From NCBI RefSeq assembly GCF_000014065.1, contig NC_008043.1:510001-574000 (forward strand): a stretch of DNA of 64,000 bases, read 5' to 3'. Source of the DNA: Ruegeria sp. TM1040. Lineage in GTDB: Bacteria; Pseudomonadota; Alphaproteobacteria; Rhodobacterales; Rhodobacteraceae. How positions within the stretch are numbered: the stretch's first letter is position 1; each line of letters starts with the position of its first letter. Shown here piece after piece: positions 9,647 through 17,798 of this stretch. A model generated the notes under the pieces. The model was given only the letters and a program-made list of their open reading frames with translations. It had not been told where the DNA came from and did no database searches. A program made the translations under genes and the position numbers.

Positions 9647-11358
9647 CCAAAGACCGTCGCAGCCGTGCATGGTATGGCAAACTCGACAAGGACGGCTTTA
9701 TTCACCGCTCCTGGATGAAAAACCAAGGGTTTCCGGATCACGCCTTTGACGGCCGCCCCATTGTGGGCATCTGCAACACCTGGTCCGAACTCACGCCTTG
9801 CAATTCTGGCCTGCGCGATCTGGCGGAAGGAGTGAAGCGCGGCGTCTGGGAAGCCGGGGGCTTTCCGGTGGAATTTCCGGTGATGTCGCTGGGCGAGACC
9901 CAGATGAAACCTACGGCGATGCTGTTTCGCAATCTCCTTGCCATGGACGTCGAGGAGTCAATCCGCGCCTATGGAATTGACGGTGTTGTGCTCTTGGGGG
10001 GCTGTGACAAGACCACGCCCGGCCAGCTGATGGGTGCGGCGTCGGTGGATCTGCCGGCGATCGTGGTGTCGTCTGGGCCCATGCTCAACGGGAAGTATCG
10101 CGGTGAGGACATCGGCTCCGGCACCGATGTTTGGAAATTCTCCGAAGCTGTGCGCGCGGGCGAGATGACGCTCAAGGACTTTATGAACGCCGAGTCCGGC
10201 ATGAGCCGCTCCAAGGGCGTCTGCATGACCATGGGCACCGCCTCCACCATGGCCTCCCTCGTCGAGGCGATGGGGATGTCACTGCCGACAAATGCCGCGC
10301 TCCCGGCTGTTGACGCGCGGCGGATGGCGCTGGCGCATCTCACCGGCAAGCGCATCGTCGAGATGATCGACGAGGATCTGAAACCTTCTGATGTCTTGAC
10401 CAAAGAAGCCTTCGAGAACGCAATCCTCGCCAATGCCGCCGTGGGGGGGTCCACCAATGCGGTGGTGCATCTTCTGGCGCTTGCGGGCCGGGTCGGGGTT
10501 GACCTCGACCTGCGCGATTTCGAGATCGGATCGGAAATCCCGCTTTTGGTCAACTGCATGCCCTCGGGCAAATACCTGATGGAGGACTTCTGCTACGCGG
10601 GTGGCATGCCCGTGGTGCTGAAGGCACTCCATGAGAAGGCACATTTGCGCTCCACGAAAACCGTTTTGGGTGGCGACATCACCGCCTATGCCGAGGGCGC
10701 CGAATGTTTCAACGACGATGTGATCCGCAGCTTTGAGGCACCGGTGAAACCTGCTGCAGGCCTGCGCGTTCTGCGCGGCAACCTTGCGCCCAACGGTGCG
10801 ATCATCAAACCTTCGGCGGCTTCGGATCACCTCCTCGAACACGAAGGCGAGGCCTATGTGTTCGAGAGCATCGAGGACATGAAAGCCAATATCGACCGCG
10901 AGGATCTTCCGGTGACACCCGACACCATCCTTGTGCTCAAGGGCTGCGGGCCAAAAGGCTATCCGGGCATGCCAGAGGTCGGCAATATGCCGATCCCGCG
11001 CAAGCTTGTGACCCAAGGGGTAAAGGACATGATCCGTGTCTCGGATGCGCGCATGTCGGGCACCGCTTTTGGCACCGTGATCCTGCATGTCTCGCCCGAG
11101 GCACAGGCGGGTGGTCCGCTGGCGCTGGTGCAGACCGGCGATCGCATTCGGGTGTCGGCCGCCGGAGGCGTGCTGGAGCTGATGATTTCCGCCGAGGAAA
11201 TGGAACGCCGCAGCAAAGCATGGGAGCCGGATGCCCCCCATTACACGCGGGGATATGCGAAACTTTATGTGGATCACGTCCTGCAGGCCGACAAGGGCGC
11301 GGATCTCGACTTCCTGGTGGGCAAGGACACCCGCCCCGTCACAAGGGAGAGCCACTGA
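9643..11358 (+). CDS. IlvD/Edd-family sugar acid dehydratase (probable galactonate dehydratase)
   Basis: A 571-residue iron-sulfur dehydratase. The cluster ligands of the family are visible in CNTWSELTPCN and GGCDKTTPG, with a further Cys in SRSKGVCMTMGTAS; the C-terminal domain has GCGPKGYPGMPE and SDARMSGTAFG. The sequence style (SWMKNQGFPDHAFDGRPIVG) is that of the arabonate/xylonate/galactonate group rather than dihydroxyacid dehydratase. The neighbours are galactosidases, a KDGal kinase and a KDPGal aldolase, so the expected reaction is D-galactonate to 2-keto-3-deoxy-galactonate. No enolase-type DgoD is present in the cluster. Some relatives act on L-arabonate, so dual activity is possible. 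Confidence 0.88.
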   Translation: MTKDRRSRAWYGKLDKDGFIHRSWMKNQGFPDHAFDGRPIVGICNTWSELTPCNSGLRDLAEGVKRGVWEAGGFPVEFPVMSLGETQMKPTAMLFRNLLAMDVEESIRAYGIDGVVLLGGCDKTTPGQLMGAASVDLPAIVVSSGPMLNGKYRGEDIGSGTDVWKFSEAVRAGEMTLKDFMNAESGMSRSKGVCMTMGTASTMASLVEAMGMSLPTNAALPAVDARRMALAHLTGKRIVEMIDEDLKPSDVLTKEAFENAILANAAVGGSTNAVVHLLALAGRVGVDLDLRDFEIGSEIPLLVNCMPSGKYLMEDFCYAGGMPVVLKALHEKAHLRSTKTVLGGDITAYAEGAECFNDDVIRSFEAPVKPAAGLRVLRGNLAPNGAIIKPSAASDHLLEHEGEAYVFESIEDMKANIDREDLPVTPDTILVLKGCGPKGYPGMPEVGNMPIPRKLVTQGVKDMIRVSDARMSGTAFGTVILHVSPEAQAGGPLALVQTGDRIRVSAAGGVLELMISAEEMERRSKAWEPDAPHYTRGYAKLYVDHVLQADKGADLDFLVGKDTRPVTRESH

Positions 11359-11359
11359 C

Positions 11360-12130
11360 ATGGACCTGAACGCAACCTTTCACGACCTTGAAGGCGCTTC
11401 CGTTTTTATCACCGGAGGCGGTTCGGGCATCGGCGCATCGCTCACCGAGGGCTTCTTGCGGCAGGGGGCCAAAGTGGCCTTTGTCGGGCGCTCTGATGCC
11501 AGCGCTTTTGTCGACAGGATGGCGGAAGAGACGGGCTCGCGGCCCCTCTTCATTCAATGCGACATCACTGACATTGTGGCGCTCAAAGCCGCGATTTCAC
11601 AGGCGGCAGAGGCCCATGGACCTATCAAGGTGCTGGTGAACAACGCCGCCAACGATCAGCGCCACGCCACGCTCGAGGTGGATGAGGAATTCTGGGACTG
11701 GTCGCAGTCGATCAACCTCAAGGCCTATTTCTTTGCCTGCCAAGCGGTGTTGCCTGGGATGCAGGCGCTTGGTGGCGGTGCGATCGTGAATTTCACCTCC
11801 ATCAGCTACATGATGGGCAACAGCGGCTATCCGGCCTACACCACCGCAAACTCGGGCATCAATGGCATGACCCGCAGCCTCGCGCGCGAATTCGGCCCGG
11901 ACCGCATCCGGGTCAACGCGCTGGCGCCGGGCTGGGTGCTCACGGACAAGCAGCTTGACAAATGGGCCACGCCCGAGGCCCTCGCCGCCCATCTTGAGCG
12001 CCAGTGCCTGAAGGATCATCTCGCGCCACAAGACATCGTGGAGTCGACACTTTTTCTGGCCTCCAACGCCAGCCGGATGATCTCCGGTCAAGCCTTGGTG
12101 GTGGATGGTGGCGTCGTGGTGTCGGGATGA
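11360..12130 (+). CDS. SDR-family sugar dehydrogenase with altered active site
   Basis: A 256-residue short-chain dehydrogenase/reductase. ATG at 11360 follows AGGGAG; the in-frame extension to 11231 lies inside the previous gene. The nucleotide-binding TGGGSGIG and the structural NNAAN are present. Catalytic Ser147 and Tyr160 are in place, but the lysine of YxxxK is Asn164 (codon AAC at 11849-11851). By context the job would be oxidation of D-galactose to galactonolactone. The Lys-to-Asn change raises doubt about full activity, or marks an unusual subgroup. It overlaps the kinase gene downstream (ATGA), so it is translated with the pathway. Confidence 0.82.
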   Translation: MDLNATFHDLEGASVFITGGGSGIGASLTEGFLRQGAKVAFVGRSDASAFVDRMAEETGSRPLFIQCDITDIVALKAAISQAAEAHGPIKVLVNNAANDQRHATLEVDEEFWDWSQSINLKAYFFACQAVLPGMQALGGGAIVNFTSISYMMGNSGYPAYTTANSGINGMTRSLAREFGPDRIRVNALAPGWVLTDKQLDKWATPEALAAHLERQCLKDHLAPQDIVESTLFLASNASRMISGQALVVDGGVVVSG

Positions 12131-13041
12131 CCGCGCCTGAGCAGACCTCGGTTGACTGGGTGGCGGCGGATTGGGGCACCTCCCATCTGCGCCTCTGGCC
12201 CATGGGCACTGATGGCGTGCCGCTAGAGCGGATCGATTCTGATCAGGGCATGTCGCGGCTGACTGCGGATGACTACGAGCAGGTGCTGCTGGATCTTCTT
12301 GCGCCCTACCTGGCTCCTGAAACCGCGCTGGATGTGATCTGTTGTGGCATGGTTGGCTCGCGTCAGGGCTGGCGCGAGGCGCCTTACGCCGCAAGCCCCT
12401 GCGCGCCGCCGTCCTTTGATACCGCGACGGCGGTGCAAACCGACGATCCCCGGCTGCGCGTGCATGTGCTTTCGGGGGTGAAACAGCTTGCACCCGCGGA
12501 TGTGATGCGCGGAGAAGAGACGCAGATCGCCGGCGTGCTGGTGGCCGACCCCGGCTTTGACGGGGTGGTCTGTCTACCCGGCACCCACACCAAATGGGTT
12601 TCGCTCAAGGACGGGGCGATCACCGGCTTTTCCACCTTTCTCTCGGGCGAATTGTTTCAGCTCATCAGCGCGCAATCCGTCCTGCGCCACACGCTTGCGG
12701 GCGCGGGCTGGGATCAGGCGGCATTCGAAACTGGCTGCCAACAGGGGGCCGCACGCCCCGAGTTCCTGGCAAATGCGCTCTTCGGGCTGCGCGCCGGTGC
12801 CTTGCTCGAAGGGCTTGATCCGGTTGCGGCGCGCGCGCGTGCATCTGGCTATCTCCTCGGTATGGAGGTCGAAGCCATGCGCGAGGACTGGCAAGGCCGC
12901 CCGGTGGCCATGGTGGGCGAGAACGAGATCGCCCAAGCCTATGCCACCGCCCTCAGACTGCAGGGCGCGTCGGTGGAAATCCTCGACGCCCAGGACATCA
13001 CACTGGCTGGCCTCTGCGCCGCCCGTGCGCAAATGAAGTGA
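12127..13041 (+). CDS. dgoK: 2-dehydro-3-deoxygalactonokinase
   Basis: Phosphorylates 2-keto-3-deoxygalactonate with ATP, the fourth step of the De Ley-Doudoroff route. The protein has 304 residues, the usual DgoK length. The ATP-binding start WVAADWGTSHLRLW, the FDGVVCLPGTHTKW segment and the CCGMVGSRQGW segment identify the family. ATG at 12127 overlaps the SDR stop by four bases, and the gene ends next to the aldolase start; kinase and aldolase are commonly adjacent or fused in alphaproteobacteria. Confidence 0.92.
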   Translation: MTAPEQTSVDWVAADWGTSHLRLWPMGTDGVPLERIDSDQGMSRLTADDYEQVLLDLLAPYLAPETALDVICCGMVGSRQGWREAPYAASPCAPPSFDTATAVQTDDPRLRVHVLSGVKQLAPADVMRGEETQIAGVLVADPGFDGVVCLPGTHTKWVSLKDGAITGFSTFLSGELFQLISAQSVLRHTLAGAGWDQAAFETGCQQGAARPEFLANALFGLRAGALLEGLDPVAARARASGYLLGMEVEAMREDWQGRPVAMVGENEIAQAYATALRLQGASVEILDAQDITLAGLCAARAQMK

Positions 13042-13049
13042 GAACCAAC

Positions 13050-13655
13050 ATGAGTCGTAACATCATCGCCATCCTGCGCGGCCTGACCCCAGAGGAGGCG
13101 CTGCCTGTCACCGACGCGCTGATCTGCGCCGGCATCACCCGCATCGAGGTGCCGCTGAATTCGCCGGACCCCTATGCCAGCATCGCCGCCATGGTGGCCT
13201 ATGCCGCCGACCGGGCCATGATCGGGGCGGGCACCGTGCTCGACCAAGGCGCCGTCAGCAACCTGCATCAGATCGGCGCGCAGATGGTCGTTTCTCCCGA
13301 CTGCAACCCAGAGGTCATCAAGGCCACCAAGGCACTGGGCATGCACTCTTTTCCCGGTGTCTTTACCCCGACAGAAGCCTTTGCGGCGCTCCGGGCCGGG
13401 GCCGATGGGCTCAAGTTCTTTCCAGCCTTCAAACTCGGCACTGACGGGTTCAAGGCGCTCAAAGCGGTTTTGCCGCCCGAGGTTGCCACCTATGCGGTTG
13501 GCGGTGTGGGTCCGGAGAATTTCGCGCAGTGGCAGGCGGCTGGCATCACAGGGTTTGGCATTGGCTCCAATCTCTACAAGCCGGGGATGCATGTGGATGA
13601 GATCGCCGCCAATGCCGAGGCGATAGTGCGCGCCTATGACGAGGTCTTTGCATGA
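13050..13655 (+). CDS. dgoA: 2-dehydro-3-deoxy-6-phosphogalactonate aldolase
   Basis: Class I aldolase cleaving KDPGal to pyruvate and glyceraldehyde-3-phosphate. It has 201 residues and is a single barrel of the KDPG/KDPGal type. IIAILRGLTPEEA, the catalytic-Glu strand RIEVPLNSP, GAGTVLD, VSPDCNP and the Schiff-base Lys in LKFFPAFK are all present. ATG at 13050 was chosen. A GTG at 13038 overlapping the kinase stop would add four residues (MRTN) and fits the ATGA-type coupling elsewhere in this operon, so the start is uncertain. Confidence 0.92.
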   Translation: MSRNIIAILRGLTPEEALPVTDALICAGITRIEVPLNSPDPYASIAAMVAYAADRAMIGAGTVLDQGAVSNLHQIGAQMVVSPDCNPEVIKATKALGMHSFPGVFTPTEAFAALRAGADGLKFFPAFKLGTDGFKALKAVLPPEVATYAVGGVGPENFAQWQAAGITGFGIGSNLYKPGMHVDEIAANAEAIVRAYDEVFA

Positions 13656-14497
13656 CCGCGACGGTGTTTTGTGCCGAGACCTGCACCTTGGGCGAGGGGC
13701 CGTTGTGGCACCCTGAGCGCGCGCAGCTTTTCTGGTTCGACATTCTCGGCAAGCGCATGCTGGCGCGCGAGGGCGATGACACACGGATCTGGCAGTTTGA
13801 TGAATGTGTCTCGGCCGCCGGCTGGATTGATCGCGACACGCTCCTGATGGCGAGCGAGACGGGCCTCTGGCGCTTTGATCTCGGCACGGCAGAGCGTCGC
13901 CTCATGTGCGCGCTGGAGGCCGACCAGCCCGAGACCCGCTCCAACGACGGGCGCGCGGACCCCTGGGGGGGCTTTTGGATCGGAACCATGGGGTTTGAGG
14001 CGCAAAAAGGCGCGGGCGCCATCTATCGCTATTGGCGTGGGGAGCTGCGCAAACTCGTCAGCGATGTGACGATCTCCAACGCGATCTGTTTTGCGCCGGA
14101 CCGGGCCTGCGCCTATTATACCGACACCGATCTGGGTCGGATCATGCGCCAGCCGCTTGCGCCCGAGGATGGCTGGCCTCTGGGAGCACCAGAGGTGTTT
14201 CTGGATCTCAGCGCTGAACCCTACGGCGTCGATGGCGCGGTGGTCGACCGTGACGGCAACCTCTGGAATGCGCAATGGGGAGCGGGGCGCGTGGCGTGCT
14301 ACAGCCCCACGGGCGCGCTCTTGCAGACGGTGGAGGTGCCAACGCCACAGGCCTCCTGTCCGGCCTTTGGCGGTGCGGATCTCTCGACGCTCTTTATCAC
14401 CACTGCCGCCGAGGGCGTGGACACCCCACCCGCCGGTCAGACCTTTACCGCGCCAACAAACGCGGTTGGGCAGCGCGAACATCAAGTCATCTTGTGA
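13652..14497 (+). CDS. SMP-30/gluconolactonase-family lactonase
   Basis: Probable galactonolactone hydrolase, 281 residues, a six-bladed propeller of the SMP-30/Gnl/LRE family. Metal-site landmarks are the Glu in CTLGEGPLWHP, the Asn/Asp in RSNDGRADPWGGFWIG and the Asp of YGVDGAVVDRDGNLWNA. No signal peptide is visible, so it acts in the cytoplasm. It overlaps the aldolase stop by four bases. The step fits between the sugar dehydrogenase and the dehydratase; sugar specificity is inferred from the operon. Confidence 0.9.
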   Translation: MTATVFCAETCTLGEGPLWHPERAQLFWFDILGKRMLAREGDDTRIWQFDECVSAAGWIDRDTLLMASETGLWRFDLGTAERRLMCALEADQPETRSNDGRADPWGGFWIGTMGFEAQKGAGAIYRYWRGELRKLVSDVTISNAICFAPDRACAYYTDTDLGRIMRQPLAPEDGWPLGAPEVFLDLSAEPYGVDGAVVDRDGNLWNAQWGAGRVACYSPTGALLQTVEVPTPQASCPAFGGADLSTLFITTAAEGVDTPPAGQTFTAPTNAVGQREHQVIL

Positions 14498-14504
14498 GAC
14501 ACTC

Positions 14505-16412
14505 ATGAAACGAACCCTTGGCACCTGCTATTACCCCGAGCACTGGCCAGAAGAGATCTGGGCCGAAGACGCCGCGCGTATGAAAGCTGCGGGCCTGACG
14601 TGGATCCGGATTGGGGAATTTTCGTGGTCGAAACTCGAACCCACTCCCGGCGATCTGCACTGGGACTGGCTCGACCGCGCGATCGAGACATTGGGGGCGC
14701 AAGGCTTGCGGGTGGTGCTCGGCACCCCCACAGCGACCCCGCCGCGCTGGATGGCCGAGCGTCACCCGGACATGTTTGCTGTCACCGCCGAGGGCCAGCC
14801 ACGCGGCTTTGGCTCCCGGCGGCACTATTGCTTTAGCCACAAGGGTTATTTTGCCGAGAGCCAGCGCATCACCCGCCTGATGGCAGAGCGCTATGGTGCC
14901 AACCCGCATGTGGCCGCGTGGCAGACCGACAATGAATATGGCTGCCATGATACCGTGATCAGCTATTCCGACGCGGCTCAAACCGCTTTTCGGGCGTGGC
15001 TGGCAGAGCAGTTCGACGGCGAGATCGGCGCGCTCAACGCGGCCTGGGGCAATATGTTCTGGTCCATGGAGTATCGCAGCTTTGACGAAATCGGCCTGCC
15101 CAACCTCACCGTGACGGAGCCGAACCCGGCGCATGTGCTGGCGTTCAGACGCTTCAGCTCCGATCAGGTGGTGGCTTTCAACCGCGCGCAGGTCGAGATC
15201 ATCAAGGCCCATTCAACCGCGCCGATTTCTCATAACTACATGGGGCGGATCACCGATTTCGACCACTTCAAACTAGGTGAGGATCTCGAGATCGCGACCT
15301 GGGACAGCTACCCGCTGGGCTTTCTGGAAGACCGCGTGGGGGCCTCACCCGAGGAACAGCGCGCTTATGCCCGGCAGGGGGATCCGGATTTTCAGGCCCT
15401 TCATCACGATCTCTATCGCGCGGTTGGGCGCGGGCGCTGGTGGGTCATGGAACAGCAGCCGGGGCCAGTGAACTGGGCGCCCTACAACCCGGCACCCCTG
15501 CCGGGCATGGTGCGGCTCTGGACCTGGGAGGCCTTTGCCCATGGCGCCGAGGCTGTGTGTTATTTCCGCTGGCGGCAGGCGCCTTTTGCGCAGGAACAGA
15601 TGCACGCAGGCCTCTTGCGTCCCGACAGCCAGGACGCCCCCGCCATGCAAGAAGCGATGGATGTTGCGGCAGAGCTTGGCGCGGCAGCCGATGTGCAGCC
15701 CGCGCAGGCACCGGTGGCGATCCTTTTTGATTACGATGCCGATTGGGCGTGGTCGACGCAGCCGCATGGTGCAGGGCTGAGCTATTTCCAGCTGATCCTC
15801 GAACACTACAAGGCGCTTCGGCGCGCTGGTCAGACCATCGACATCCTGCCCCCGGAGACCCGCGATTTCACGGGGTACAAGATGATCCTTGCGCCCGGGA
15901 TGATGCATCTGCCAGAGCCCCTCAAAGAAGCGCTCGCAAGAAGTGAGGCCGAGGTGCTCTATGGTCCGCGCAGCGGTGCGCGTGACGGTCATTTCTCCAT
16001 CCCGACCAGCCCACTGCCACCTGCATTGCCGGGGCTGGACGTGACCGTGGCACGGGTGGAGAGTCTGCGCCCGGATATGCCCATCGCCCTTAAGGGCGGT
16101 GGTGCAGTGCGCGGCTATCTTGAGGAGCTTGAAGGCACTGCAGAAGTGGTCTTTGAAACCTCCGAGGGCGCGGCGGTCGCGCTCCGGGCCGGGCGACAGA
16201 CTTATTGTGGCGGCTGGCTCGATGCAGAGGGGCTTGATCGGTTGATTGCCACCGTTGCGCAGGCGGCGGGTCTGGAGTTGCGCCAGATGCCGGAAGGGGT
16301 GCGCACCCGCCGCACGGCAACCGAGGTCTTCTGGTTCAACCACAGCGCAGAGCCTGTCGAAACCGAAGTTGGCCTCTTGCCTCCGGCGGGGGTGAAACGG
16401 ATCGCGCTTTAG
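14505..16412 (+). CDS. beta-galactosidase, GH42
   Basis: Hydrolyses beta-galactosides to galactose, 635 residues, no signal peptide. ATG at 14505 gives MKRTLGTCYYPEHWPEE, the expected GH42 N-terminus; the long upstream in-frame extension runs through the lactonase gene and is rejected. The acid/base is in QTDNEYGC (Glu144) and the nucleophile in WVMEQQPGPVNW (Glu316), followed by the trimer/domain-B segment with PFAQEQMHAGLLRPDS. The layout resembles the thermophilic A4-type enzymes. It is the last gene of the sugar cluster and broadens the cluster from alpha- to beta-galactosides. Confidence 0.93.
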   Translation: MKRTLGTCYYPEHWPEEIWAEDAARMKAAGLTWIRIGEFSWSKLEPTPGDLHWDWLDRAIETLGAQGLRVVLGTPTATPPRWMAERHPDMFAVTAEGQPRGFGSRRHYCFSHKGYFAESQRITRLMAERYGANPHVAAWQTDNEYGCHDTVISYSDAAQTAFRAWLAEQFDGEIGALNAAWGNMFWSMEYRSFDEIGLPNLTVTEPNPAHVLAFRRFSSDQVVAFNRAQVEIIKAHSTAPISHNYMGRITDFDHFKLGEDLEIATWDSYPLGFLEDRVGASPEEQRAYARQGDPDFQALHHDLYRAVGRGRWWVMEQQPGPVNWAPYNPAPLPGMVRLWTWEAFAHGAEAVCYFRWRQAPFAQEQMHAGLLRPDSQDAPAMQEAMDVAAELGAAADVQPAQAPVAILFDYDADWAWSTQPHGAGLSYFQLILEHYKALRRAGQTIDILPPETRDFTGYKMILAPGMMHLPEPLKEALARSEAEVLYGPRSGARDGHFSIPTSPLPPALPGLDVTVARVESLRPDMPIALKGGGAVRGYLEELEGTAEVVFETSEGAAVALRAGRQTYCGGWLDAEGLDRLIATVAQAAGLELRQMPEGVRTRRTATEVFWFNHSAEPVETEVGLLPPAGVKRIAL

Positions 16413-16565
16413 CGCGCCCTGTCGTCATCCGGGGCGCCACCCGTTGAAAGTGTCGCGAATGTATCGGGGGGGGGGCAACGCGCGCCGCGGCTTCCGTCTG
16501 ACTGACATTATCCGCTTGCGTCGCGCGGCTGGCCTTGGTTCAGTCGCGCGGAGTGAGGGGATAGT
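16413..16565 (+). other. short intergenic region with a G10 tract
   Basis: 153 bases between the beta-galactosidase and the next gene. It contains ten consecutive G at 16466-16475 and an AGTGAGGGG ribosome-binding site just before TTG at 16566. No gene or convincing terminator is seen. Confidence 0.6.
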
Positions 16566-17798
16566 TTGATCAAGATACTGCACACCGCCGACGTTCACCT
16601 GGATTCTCCCCTGCGTTCGCTCGCCCTGCGCAATGCGGGCCTGCGCGAGACCGTTGCCGCCGCCTCGCGCGCGGCCTTCAGTCAGATGATCGACCGCGCC
16701 CTCTCGGAAGAGGTCGCCGCTATCTTGATTTCCGGCGATCTTTTTGACGGCAGGGAACGCACCGCCAGAACCGGTGCCTTTCTTCTGGCCGAACTCGACC
16801 GGCTCGCCGAGGCTGGTATCCAGGTCTATTACATCAAAGGGAACCACGACGCGGAGAACCCGATCACCGGGACGCTGGATTTGCCTCAGCATGTGCATGT
16901 TTTTGATGCCCGTGGCGGCAAACACCAGCTGTCCGAGGACGTCTGGATCCACGGGGTAAGCTTTGCCGAAAGTCATGCGCCAGAGAGCTTGCTCCCGCGG
17001 TTCAAGGCGCCTGTGGCGGGGGCGGTGAACATTGCCATGTTGCACAGCTCGTTGGCCGGGGCGGCGGGGCATGATGTCTATGCGCCTTGCAGCGTCTCGG
17101 ACCTGGCCGCGATGGGCTTTGATTACTGGGCGCTTGGGCATATCCACAAGCGTCAGATCCACGCCGAAGCGCCTTGGGTCGTGATGCCCGGTATCCCGCA
17201 GGGGCGCGATATTGGTGAGGCAGGCCCCAAATCCGCAACTCTCCTCACGATCGAGCAGGGGCAGATCGCGCTCTCGGAGGTGCCGACCTCCGTGGTGGAA
17301 TTTGTGGAAACCGAGCTGGACGTGACGGGGGCCGCCAACGATGAGGCACTGCGCGCGACACTCAAGGCTCACCTCTCTGTGCTCAGTGCTGCGCTTGTGG
17401 CCCCGACCGGCGTGGTTCGCCTCACGCTCAAGGGCGCACCAGCGCGGCACTGGCAGATCCTGCGCGACCGCGATGTCTGGACAGAACAGGTGCATGTGCT
17501 CGCGCAGACCTGCGGGGATCTCTGGATCGACAAGCTGATCTTTGATCTTGCCCCGGAGGCGGCACAAGACACCTCCGGCGCGTCTGACGAACTGGCCGCA
17601 ACCATGGCGACGATTTGTGGCGAGCCAGGATTTCAGGAACACGCCCGCCAGTATGTCGAAACCGTTCTTCAGGACCTGCCAGCCACGTTGCGCGAACGCC
17701 TGATCGCGGATGAAGCGGCTAGAGACGCATTGGTCGCGCGTCTGACCCAAGCCGGGGCAGATCGCGTGCTGGCGCAGATGAAGGGGGCCGAAAGCTGA
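16566..17798 (+). CDS. SbcD/YhaO-like metallophosphoesterase (DNA exonuclease subunit)
   Basis: Predicted Mn-dependent nuclease subunit, 410 residues. The five calcineurin-like motifs are clear: HTADVHLDSPL, SGDLFDG, KGNHDAE, MLHSSLAG and GHIHKRQI. The start TTG at 16566 is preceded by AGTGAGGGG 6-14 bases upstream. The stop overlaps the start of the large ATPase gene (TGATG at 17796-17800), so both subunits are made together. The pair resembles YhaO/YhaN of Bacillus, an SbcCD/Mre11-Rad50 relative, more than the classical SbcCD. A role in double-strand end processing is inferred from family. Confidence 0.88.
   Translation: MIKILHTADVHLDSPLRSLALRNAGLRETVAAASRAAFSQMIDRALSEEVAAILISGDLFDGRERTARTGAFLLAELDRLAEAGIQVYYIKGNHDAENPITGTLDLPQHVHVFDARGGKHQLSEDVWIHGVSFAESHAPESLLPRFKAPVAGAVNIAMLHSSLAGAAGHDVYAPCSVSDLAAMGFDYWALGHIHKRQIHAEAPWVVMPGIPQGRDIGEAGPKSATLLTIEQGQIALSEVPTSVVEFVETELDVTGAANDEALRATLKAHLSVLSAALVAPTGVVRLTLKGAPARHWQILRDRDVWTEQVHVLAQTCGDLWIDKLIFDLAPEAAQDTSGASDELAATMATICGEPGFQEHARQYVETVLQDLPATLRERLIADEAARDALVARLTQAGADRVLAQMKGAES

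Noticed and set aside
9643-11358. Annotation as dihydroxyacid dehydratase (IlvD)
   Set aside because: The neighbours and the SWMKNQGFPDHAFDG-type N-terminus fit the sugar-acid dehydratase branch; no branched-chain amino-acid gene is nearby.
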